Positions 1 through 7,100 of a DNA stretch of 11,271 nucleotides are shown one piece after another. Position numbers and translations under genes: made by a program. The DNA comes from Prevotellaceae bacterium (GTDB lineage: Bacteria; Bacteroidota; Bacteroidia; Bacteroidales; UBA932). Where the stretch lies: assembly GCA_031259225.1 (NCBI GenBank), contig JAIRLT010000186.1, positions 1-11,271 on the forward strand, written 5' to 3'. The stretch's first letter is position 1, and each line of letters opens with the position of its first letter. The notes under the pieces were generated by a model that had not been told where the DNA came from, ran no database searches, and saw only the letters and a list, made by a program, of their open reading frames with translations.

Positions 1-2
1 TG

Positions 3-33
3 CAAATATATTACTTTATTTTTTATCTGCAAA
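3..33 (-). promoter_or_regulatory. Divergent Bacteroidota-type promoter reading out of the left edge
   Basis: On the minus strand, TTTG (30-33) is followed after 19 bp by TATATTTG (3-10). This is a full match to the Bacteroidota -33 TTTG / -7 TAnnTTTG consensus with normal spacing. It should start a transcript running left, out of the window, so a minus-strand gene probably begins just beyond base 1. The assignment rests on consensus and spacing only; the gene it serves is not visible. Confidence 0.5.
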
Positions 34-40
34 TTTTTTT

Positions 41-48
41 TAACTTTG
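41..48 (+). promoter_or_regulatory. -7 promoter element of the methyltransferase gene
   Basis: TAACTTTG matches the TAnnTTTG consensus exactly and ends 23 bp before the ATG at 72, so the leader would be short (about 15-20 nt). The -33 element is not clear: the best candidate is TTTA at 15-18, with a slightly long 22-bp spacer. The surrounding DNA is T-rich, so chance matches are possible. Confidence 0.5.
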
Positions 49-71
49 CACCGTTTTTTAGCTTTTTAGCC

Positions 72-797
72 ATGCATCGTTCCGGTAAATTATATTTAAT
101 TCCTGCACCCATTGGCGACAGCCCATTGGACGACGTCATACCGCAGGGGACATTGGTTGTCTTGCGGCGTTTGCAGTATTTTGTAGTGGAAGAAGTGCGC
201 ACGGCGCGGCGGTATTTGAGCAAGGCAAAAATAACAACGCCTATAGATGCGCTGGCTTTTTTTACGCTCAATGAACATACCGCGTCGGAAACCATAGCGC
301 CGTTTTTGCAACCCGCGTTGGACGGCAATGACGTCGGGCTGTTGAGCGAAGCCGGCGTGCCGGCTGTAGCAGATCCGGGGGCGGCGCTGGTACGGTTGGC
401 GCATGCAAAGCGCATAGAGGTTGTACCGCTGGTTGGACCGTCGTCGTTGCTGCTGGCGTTGATGGCGTCAGGCTTAAACGGGCAGTCGTTTGCTTTTGCG
501 GGCTACCTGCCGGTAAAACCGCACGAACGGCAACAACGCATAAAACAACTGGAACGCCTTTCTGCAAGCGGGAAACAAACGCAACTGTTTATCGAAACGC
601 CCTATCGGAACCAATCGCTGTTCAACGACATCCTGAAAACAGCCGCGCCCGCTACACACGTATGCGTGGCAGCCAATCTTACACAGCCCGATGCTTTTGT
701 CCGTACGGCTTCCGTAGCGGAATGGAAAGCGGCGGCGCCGCCGGACATCCATAAAAAACCTTGTATTTTCCTACTGCTTGCGACCGATGCTTTCTAA
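72..797 (+). CDS. RsmI-like SAM-dependent methyltransferase (tetrapyrrole methylase fold)
   Basis: This 241-residue cytosolic protein belongs to the tetrapyrrole (corrin/porphyrin) methylase superfamily and resembles RsmI, which 2'-O-methylates C1402 of 16S rRNA. Visible motifs are the N-terminal strand YLIPAPIG (8-15), the glycine-rich LLSEAGVPAVADPG (90-103, equivalent to SDAGTP..DPG of RsmI), PLVGPSS (119-125), GYLP (144-147), FIETPYRN (173-180) and ANLTQP (201-206). It is shorter than typical RsmI (about 280) and lacks its C-terminal extension. Several motifs are diverged: E40-E-V-R-T-A-R replaces the usual AEDTR, and ANLTQP replaces ARELTK. I think it is a Bacteroidota paralogue rather than RsmI itself, so the substrate is not certain. 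The ATG at 72 follows a TAnnTTTG element and places the first beta-strand at the expected distance. Its last 27 bp overlap the convergent FKBP gene. An alternative is a genuine but reduced RsmI. Confidence 0.85.
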   Translation: MHRSGKLYLIPAPIGDSPLDDVIPQGTLVVLRRLQYFVVEEVRTARRYLSKAKITTPIDALAFFTLNEHTASETIAPFLQPALDGNDVGLLSEAGVPAVADPGAALVRLAHAKRIEVVPLVGPSSLLLALMASGLNGQSFAFAGYLPVKPHERQQRIKQLERLSASGKQTQLFIETPYRNQSLFNDILKTAAPATHVCVAANLTQPDAFVRTASVAEWKAAAPPDIHKKPCIFLLLATDAF

Positions 798-1784
798 TTT
801 TATGTAGAAACGCAACGGCGCATAGGCGGGTATCTGTCCAGAACCGGCTGCTTCATAGCCATAATCCGAAGAAAAGAAAGTAACAGCTTCATCGCCGGGC
901 TTCATTCGTTGAAGGGCATATTTGAAGCCATCCACTACATCCATTGTGCCTTCCGAAGTATTGGTGTCATCCGTGTCGGTGTCTTCCTCATAAATAACCG
1001 AGAGCACGGCATAATCTTTGGTTGCGTCATAAATCTTGTAGTAGCTGGCGCTGTCGGCAATATTGGTATCGAAAACAAAATTATCCAGCAGGTATCCGAT
1101 GTAGCGAACGTTCAGTGTATCGCCGATGTTGGCTACCGAGTCCGAAACGTTGCCCTGCTTCAGGTCTAAGTAATACCAGTCTTTTTTTATCGTATCCATG
1201 CCGCTGTAATAGCGCGCGCTGAAATTACGTAGCGTATCGGTTTCAAATTGCCGGATGTCGCGCACCACGCGCAACAATTCAATGTCGAACATAGTTGTCG
1301 TGGAATACTGCCGCGTGTCGGAACTGATGACAGAAAGCCACGAAGGCACCAATACGCGTATTTTTTCTCCTTCTGTCATCATTTGCACGGCTTCTTCCAA
1401 ACCGTTTGTCAGTGCATATCTTCCGACGCCCCACAGTTTGGGACCATAATACGTGCTAGCCGAAAATGTACCCAATTGTTTGGCTACATCGCTTTGGTTG
1501 TATTGGGATGCCGCTATGTTGCCCTTCAAATCATACATTGTATAATTTACATAAAGGAAGTCGGTATCGGCAGGCATGGCGCCGCCGGACTTCCGTCCTT
1601 CTGGAAACCGGAAGTAAAGCCCGGAGGCGGTTGAGTCATACTGCACACCTGCTTGCGCCTGCATTTCTACGTATGCCCTTAATAATTTTTTTTCCGTATC
1701 GTCTGCATTTTCATCAATGCTCTTTGCACAGCCGGAAACTACTACCGCCAAAGAAAAAAACAAAAGGTACTTATACATATTCAT
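771..1784 (-). CDS. Lipoprotein with two tandem FKBP-type PPIase domains
   Basis: Starting at the ATG at 1784 gives 337 residues. An upstream ATG (1820) would add 12 residues encoded by an AT-rich heptamer repeat and push the signal peptide inward, so I reject it; the ATG at 1778 is also possible. The N-terminus is a lipoprotein signal peptide with lipobox VVSGC (Cys19), so the protein should be anchored in an envelope membrane. Domain 1 (about 54-176) keeps the FKBP layout but has lost the Phe-Asp pair of the active site. Domain 2 (about 202-333) retains FDT (238-240), VVDGF and YGYEA, with Phe replacing the active-site Trp. It also carries a roughly 30-residue insertion ending in an acidic stretch (EEDTDTDD, 266-273). 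Only domain 2 looks plausibly catalytic or ligand-binding; domain 1 is probably structural or substrate-holding. It is the last gene of the four-gene operon, about 38 bp after the preceding stop, and its 3' end overlaps the convergent methyltransferase gene. Client proteins are unknown. Confidence 0.8.
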   Translation of the reverse strand: MNMYKYLLFFSLAVVVSGCAKSIDENADDTEKKLLRAYVEMQAQAGVQYDSTASGLYFRFPEGRKSGGAMPADTDFLYVNYTMYDLKGNIAASQYNQSDVAKQLGTFSASTYYGPKLWGVGRYALTNGLEEAVQMMTEGEKIRVLVPSWLSVISSDTRQYSTTTMFDIELLRVVRDIRQFETDTLRNFSARYYSGMDTIKKDWYYLDLKQGNVSDSVANIGDTLNVRYIGYLLDNFVFDTNIADSASYYKIYDATKDYAVLSVIYEEDTDTDDTNTSEGTMDVVDGFKYALQRMKPGDEAVTFFSSDYGYEAAGSGQIPAYAPLRFYIKLESIGRKQ

Positions 1785-1803
1785 TTCTAATTTCTGATTT
1801 CTA
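1783..1803. repeat. Three tandem degenerate heptamers (ATTTCTR)
   Basis: ATTTCTA, ATTTCTG and ATTTCTA follow each other with an exact 7-bp period immediately upstream (minus-strand sense) of the two-domain FKBP start codon. The same 7-bp periodicity with related words occurs in the intergenic region at 8421-8613 and near 4068. Because it lies in the ribosome-loading region of the gene, it argues that translation begins at 1784 or 1778 rather than upstream. Confidence 0.6.
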
Positions 1804-1822
1804 AATTTCATCGCCGGCACTT

Positions 1823-2326
1823 TTAGTTCTTAACGCTCACCATTTCCACATCAAACAACAAAGCCGACAACGGCGGCACTAACCCTACAGCCATATTGCC
1901 GAAGCCCTGCGATGCAGGGAAAATCAGTTCCGCTTTTTCGCCGGTTTTCATTCCTGTTAAACCGTTATCCAATCCGGGAATGTATTGCCCGCTACCGATG
2001 ACGCCCTGTCCGTTATCCAACTGCGGGAGGAAGCCTAACGTATCCCTGTTAGTATCGAACGCCATGCCTTTGCCATTTGAAAACACATAAGCAATATAAT
2101 AAAACCTGACCGAGTCGCCGGTCGTTGCTTCCGGTGCATTGCCGGGCGTTCTAATCAAGCGATACGAGCCGTTGTTGGCGACCATCTGAATGGTAGTATC
2201 AGCGGTCATTTGTGCCGATATATAATTGTTGATAGCCTGTTCCTGATTCGATACGGACAAGCGTTCTACTTCCGATGTGCAAGCACAAAGGAAACATAAA
2301 ATAAACAGGATAACTGGTTTTTTCAT
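1823..2326 (-). CDS. FKBP-type peptidyl-prolyl isomerase lipoprotein
   Basis: This 167-residue protein has a short signal peptide ending in a lipobox-like LCAC (Cys16), a linker, and one FKBP domain (about 50-165). It is predicted to catalyse or chaperone proline isomerisation in the periplasm. FKBP landmarks are AFDTN (89-93, the Phe-Asp active-site pair), QYIPGLDNGLTGMKTGE (114-130), the flap QGFG (140-143) and LLFDVEM (156-162). Relative to human FKBP12, Trp59 is Leu and Tyr82 is Phe, so activity may be reduced. Its ATG overlaps the TGA of the preceding gene by 4 bp (ATGA), a typical arrangement for translational coupling. It is the middle one of three consecutive FKBP lipoproteins. Confidence 0.85.
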   Translation of the reverse strand: MKKPVILFILCFLCACTSEVERLSVSNQEQAINNYISAQMTADTTIQMVANNGSYRLIRTPGNAPEATTGDSVRFYYIAYVFSNGKGMAFDTNRDTLGFLPQLDNGQGVIGSGQYIPGLDNGLTGMKTGEKAELIFPASQGFGNMAVGLVPPLSALLFDVEMVSVKN

Positions 2327-2847
2327 TGTACTTCCAATACTTCTATATCATATTCCAAAATGCTTCGTTGCGGTATCTGGCGTCCGTCGCCGTACAATCC
2401 GTAAGCCATTGACGGTGGAAAAATGTAACGCGCCCATGTGCCTTTTTGCAACGATTTTGCCACTTGGTGCAATCCCGGAATAGCAGTTGTTTGACCGGGA
2501 ATAAACGTCAAAATGCTGTCTTTGTAACATACTGCGCCATTGAGTAACCGGATAGTCATGCGCAGGGTCAAAGTCGAACCGTCCACAGCCATACGCCCTG
2601 CGCCTTGTTTGGTAACCATTCCGTAATAACCGTCGGCATATCGTTGCATGGGCAGTTGCTTTTCCTTAATATAGGCTTCAATCTGTTCAATATCTTTTTC
2701 CACCATTTTGCGATTGAGATCTATCATGGCATTTTTCTCCGTCCGTCCGATTTCCACCGGCTTCAACCCGTTGCGTGACGTGTTGTGATGGCAAGCAACC
2801 AAACAACATGCCAACAAAAAATATATTTTACACAGTGCCCAATTCAT
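2323..2847 (-). CDS. GldI-like FKBP-type peptidyl-prolyl isomerase lipoprotein
   Basis: This 174-residue protein has lipobox LVAC (Cys19), a charged helical segment (about 36-65) and an FKBP domain (about 73-173). The overall plan matches GldI-type lipoproteins of Bacteroidota, named for gliding motility in Flavobacterium but also widespread in non-motile Bacteroidales. Conserved parts are TAIPGLHQVAKSLQKG (121-136), MAYG (147-150) and LEYDIEVLEV (164-173). The Phe-Asp pair has become Tyr-Lys-Asp (108-110) and the Trp is Leu126, so the catalytic pocket is altered. Its start lies 20 bp inside the end of the upstream DHH gene, indicating cotranscription and probable translational coupling. No gliding genes are in the window, so I do not assign gldI; a general periplasmic foldase or chaperone is the safer reading. 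Confidence 0.8.
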   Translation of the reverse strand: MNWALCKIYFLLACCLVACHHNTSRNGLKPVEIGRTEKNAMIDLNRKMVEKDIEQIEAYIKEKQLPMQRYADGYYGMVTKQGAGRMAVDGSTLTLRMTIRLLNGAVCYKDSILTFIPGQTTAIPGLHQVAKSLQKGTWARYIFPPSMAYGLYGDGRQIPQRSILEYDIEVLEVQ

Positions 2848-3859
2848 TTTTATATTGTTCTAAGGATTGAAGAAATTTTGCAATGGTTTCCCCTACCGGC
2901 AGGCGAGAGATACCGCCCGCTGCATTAAGATGTCCGCCACCATCAAAATGTTGGCGGGCAAATTCATTGACCGAAAATTGACCGCGCGAACGGAAAGAAA
3001 TGCGAATGTTTTCCTGGTTCTCCGACATAAAAACAGAAAATACAATATCTTTAATATGCAACGGATAATTTACAAACCCTTCCGTATCGCCGGGTTGAAA
3101 GTTGAACGAAGCTATTTCTTCTTTTGTCAGCACAATGTATGCCGTGCGATATTCCGGCAGCATCACCATTTTTTCCAACGCATATCCCAACAACCGCATA
3201 CGGTTGTACGAATAACTATTGTATACGGCATTGTATATTTTATCTTTGTCGATGCCGTATTGAAGCAATTCCGCAATGATGTAGAAAACTTCAGGACGCG
3301 AACAATTATTCCGGAACCCGTTGGTATCAGTCATTATACCGGTATAAATAGCTTCAGCAATCGTTATATTCAGGTGCGGCAGCAAATCCAAATCTTTAAT
3401 CAGGTGATAAAGCGTTTCCGCAGACGAACAGGCTTTCGGATCTGAAAAGGCAATGGTAAAATCTTTTAGTTCCGGTTGCAGGTGATGGTCTATCATCACA
3501 CGCGGCGTGGGCAAAGTGTTAATAAATTTGCCCAACGCATCCATCCGCGAAAGGGCGTTCAAATCAACGCAAAACAGCAAATCGGCTTCGGACAGCAGTT
3601 GCTTTGGCAAAGTATGCCCGTGTTTATAAATCAGGATATCTTTCACGCCATCCAGCCAGTGCAAAAATTCAGGAAAAGGATTCGGTACAATAGTCGTTGT
3701 ATCTATGTCCAGCATCTTTAACACTTGCGTCAGTGCAAGGCTGGTGCCTATAGCATCGCCGTCGGGATTGTGGTGCGTAACTACCACTGCGCGCTTAGCA
3801 GCTTGCAATAATTCATGGAATTTTTTTATACTTTCCGACGTAAAATAAGGTACAGGCAT
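2828..3859 (-). CDS. nrnA: DHH/DHHA1 phosphoesterase, NrnA-like nano-RNase / pAp phosphatase
   Basis: This 343-residue cytosolic enzyme is predicted to use two metal ions (usually Mn) to hydrolyse oligoribonucleotides of 2-5 nt and/or 3'-phosphoadenosine 5'-phosphate, as NrnA does. The DHH catalytic signatures are all present: HHNPDGDAIG (29-38), CVDL with Asp99, IDHH (123-126) and the MTDTNGF loop with Asp178. The C-terminal DHHA1 substrate-binding domain ends with GGGHLNAAGG (307-316). Length is normal for the family. I choose the ATG at 3859 because an upstream ATG at 4012 would add 51 residues that look like translated promoter DNA and match no domain. A TAnnTTTG element lies at 3891-3898, upstream of the chosen start. 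It is the first gene of a four-gene operon with three FKBP lipoproteins. I recall a DHH gene beside gldI in other Bacteroidota, but the functional reason for the pairing is unclear. Confidence 0.9.
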   Translation of the reverse strand: MPVPYFTSESIKKFHELLQAAKRAVVVTHHNPDGDAIGTSLALTQVLKMLDIDTTTIVPNPFPEFLHWLDGVKDILIYKHGHTLPKQLLSEADLLFCVDLNALSRMDALGKFINTLPTPRVMIDHHLQPELKDFTIAFSDPKACSSAETLYHLIKDLDLLPHLNITIAEAIYTGIMTDTNGFRNNCSRPEVFYIIAELLQYGIDKDKIYNAVYNSYSYNRMRLLGYALEKMVMLPEYRTAYIVLTKEEIASFNFQPGDTEGFVNYPLHIKDIVFSVFMSENQENIRISFRSRGQFSVNEFARQHFDGGGHLNAAGGISRLPVGETIAKFLQSLEQYKNELGTV

Positions 3860-3890
3860 TATAATGCTGCGTTCTATAGTTAATGACCTG

Positions 3891-3898
3891 CAAAGGTA
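3891..3898 (-). promoter_or_regulatory. -7 promoter element of the DHH-FKBP operon
   Basis: On the minus strand the sequence is TACCTTTG, an exact TAnnTTTG match, ending 31 bp before the ATG at 3859. I see no convincing TTTG -33 element at 19-21 bp spacing. It is the only such element close to the operon's first start, and it lies inside the longer open frame that begins at 4012, which supports the downstream start. Confidence 0.5.
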
Positions 3899-4042
3899 CA
3901 AAAAAAAATTATGTCTGACCGATGTAATAACCGGATAAGATTTACCGGATAGATTTACGTACCCAATCCAACTTTTATTGCGCCTTGTCCTCTTTAGTGT
4001 TTCGATGAGCAACCATAAATAAACTACTGGGACACGGGGAAA

Positions 4043-4118
4043 TTACAGATTTAGGCTGATGCTACCATTTTCAATTATCCATTCGTGTTGGCGCCAGTCC
4101 AAATTTGTAAATCTGTAA
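4043..4118. repeat. 11-bp inverted repeat enclosing a TGGCGCCA palindrome
   Basis: TTACAGATTTA at 4043-4053 is the exact reverse complement of TAAATCTGTAA at 4108-4118, with a 54-bp spacer. Inside the spacer is the 8-bp palindrome TGGCGCCA (4089-4096) and two heptamers (TTTTCAA, TTATCCA at 4068-4081). The right arm is part of a short 8-bp periodic run (AAATTTGT, AAATCTGT, AAATATAT at 4101-4124). It lies just after the stop of the giant activase gene. I see no U-tract that would make it a normal intrinsic terminator. It may be a small intergenic repeat. Confidence 0.45.
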
Positions 4119-4127
4119 ATATATAAT

Positions 4128-7100
4128 TCACACTTGGTCTTTTGCGTGTTTAATCATAAAGTGGAGGCGGTTGAGGACATTTGCTTCGGAGGTATCGGCG
4201 TCGAAGTCGAGGAAGAGCAGTTGCATGGCGGGATAGACTTCGCGCACGCGCTTCTCAATGCCTTTGGCGATAATATGGTTGGCAATGCAGCCGAAAGGTT
4301 GCAGGCTAAGGGCGTTGAATACACCGGACTCGGCAAAGGCGGCAAGTTCGGCGGGAATGAGCCATCCTTCGCCGAATTGCGCTGTGAGGTTAATGATTTT
4401 CGCTGCTTTTTCGGCGTCCTCGTAAAGATCGCTGAAGGGGCGGTAATAGCGGAAGGCGGCGGCGGCACGGTCGAATTTGCGTGCATAATAGTACACGACT
4501 TTGTAGATAGCGTCATTCACCACTAACGGCAGCGTGTTGCGCTTGATGTGGTGATGATGATTGTGCCGCATGTTTACAAACCCGGATATAAAAAAGTTGT
4601 AGAGTGACGGCGCCACTACTTCCACGCCTTGCTCTGTCAGCCATTGCAACACGTTTTTATGGCTAAACGAGTTGTATTTTACATAAATTTCCCCCACCAC
4701 GCCTATAACCGGCACATGGTCGTTAGGCGTGATGATACCGTTAAATTCGTTTGCGGCGTTTTTTACCAGTTTGAACAATGCCGCCCGGTTGCGTTGCAAA
4801 ATAAAAGGCTTGGCAAGGTTGATATATTTACAGCGCAAGCGGGCGGCAGCGCCTTTTTCTTTTTCGCGTACTACAGAGGCATAGTAAAATTTGGTAAGGC
4901 AATCGGCATACAGCAAGGCAAAGAAGGTGATGATAAGCGCCCGCGACCAGCGCAATTGAAAGCCCGGTTGCTCATTGTAGATATCGTCGTTGAAGGCGAC
5001 GGAGACTACGGGAATGTCGTTGAAGCCCGCCGCCTGCATGGCGCGTTTGATAGAAGCAATGTAATTGGTGGCGCGGCATTGCCCGCCGGTCTGGGTAATG
5101 GCGACAGCAATTTCATGGCGGTTGTATTTGCCGGACTTCAGGGCTTTCACGATGTCGCCGACAACCAAAATAGCCGGGTAACAAACTTCGTTGTTCACGT
5201 AACGCAATCCTTGCGTAACTGATTCCGAATCGCTGGGTGGCAGGATTTCCATATCCACGCCCATCAGTTTGAATATTTCGGGCAGGAGTTCCGAATAGCC
5301 TTCGGCAAAATAGGGCGCAATGACTTTACGGTAGCGGTCGCCTTTGGTGAAGACGGGCGGCGGAATAAACGGGATTTCGCAGTGTCCCGGCGGGCTGAAA
5401 CGCAAGCTATCCACTAAAGAACGGATGCGCAGCCGTAACGAACCGATATTATTCACCTCGTCAATCTTCAGCAACGTGAGGTTTTTCCCTTTCCGTTTGA
5501 GGATTTCATTTACTTCGTCGGTTACCAGTGCATCGGGACCGCAGCCGAAAGACGTAAGCTGTACGTAATGGATGTTGTCGTTACTGTTCGCTACGAACTG
5601 GGCGGCTTTAAAAATACGGTTGGGATACGCCCACTGGCTTACGGCATGCAATTGCCCATATACATTACTGTTCCACATCCGTGTGACGTCTTCGGTGATG
5701 ACGTCCACGCCCATTTGGGTAATAAATTCCGACACTTTGTGCTGTATCAACGGGTCGGCGTGATAAGGGCGGCCGGCGAGCAGAATGACCATACGGTTGC
5801 CGGCTTTGGCGTCGTCGAGCAATTGAAACGCACGGTCGGACAAATGCCGGAAATGCGCCTGCTGAGCTTGCAAAGCAAGGGCAAATGCGCGTTTGACCAC
5901 CTCGCCGGCAATGCCGAGACTGTATAGATATTCCTTGCAAGCTTTATACAGCAGCTTGTCGTCGTTGAACGCTACCGTAGGTGCATCTACCGGCACGCCG
6001 AATTTCCCAGCGGTATCCATACCGGCTTTGATTACGTCGGAATAACCCGTAACCACCGGGCAATTGTAGCTATTGGCGGAGCGCGTGTCTTCCTTTTGCT
6101 CGAATACCACGTAAGGAAAAAGGATACGGTTTACTTTTTGTTCCAGCAAATTCAAAATATGCCCGTGCATCAGTTTGGCGGGGAAACAGATGTTGTCGGA
6201 CATCACCGAGCGCAGCCCCTGCTCGTACATGGCGTAGGTCGAAGGCTGCGACAGCACCGGTTGCAGGTTACATTCGGAAAGCAACGTATGCCAGAAAGGA
6301 TAATTCTCAAACATATTCAACCCGCGCGGGATGCCAATACGCAGCGCCGGCTCGTGGAGTTGCCCCGCCGAACGGTCAAACAGCGATTGCAGCTTTATGG
6401 CATAGAGATTTGCACCTTCATGAGGGGCTTCTACTTTATTTGAAAATATTTTTTCGCATTTATTGCCGGAATAATAATTGTTGCCGTTCGAGAACTTGAA
6501 TTTTTTTACGAAACAGTGGTTCTCGCAGCCGTGGCACTGTACCATATCGGTAGCGAAAGCCTCCATTGTCAAGAACTGTTCGAGCGGCGTAACGGCGGCG
6601 CCGGCAACCGCGTGCCGGCATGCGTAGATAGCCGCGCCGTAAGCGCCCATCAACTCCGGAATATCGGAAAACGACACTTCGGTGCCCGCCAGCACCTCCA
6701 GCGCCCGCACAATCGACAGGTTACGGAATGCGCCGCCCTGCACGACGATATGCCCGCCAAGGTCTGCCACATCTTTTAACTTTAATACCTTGTAAAGGCA
6801 ATTCTTTATCACCGAATACGACAGTCCTGCGGCGATGTCGGCAATCGCCGCGTTTTCCTTGAGCGCCTGCTTTACTTTGGAATTCATAAACACCGTGCAA
6901 CGCGTCCCCAAATCACAGGGCGCGCCGGCATGGCAAGCCATGTCCGCAAATTCCGCCACCGGCAGATCCAGCATATTCGCAAACCCCTCAATGAACGACC
7001 CGCAACCCGACGAGCAGGCTTCGTTAATCTCCAACCGGCGGATAGCGCCGTTTTCAATAAACAACGCCTTCATATCCTGCCCGCCGATGTCCAGGATAAA

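Noticed and set aside
23..415. Minus-strand open frame opposite the methyltransferase gene
   Set aside because: It overlaps the well-supported plus-strand methyltransferase and lacks any motif.
3860..4012. 51-residue N-terminal extension of the DHH phosphoesterase
   Set aside because: It would translate across the TAnnTTTG promoter element and an A-rich tract, and matches no part of the DHH family.
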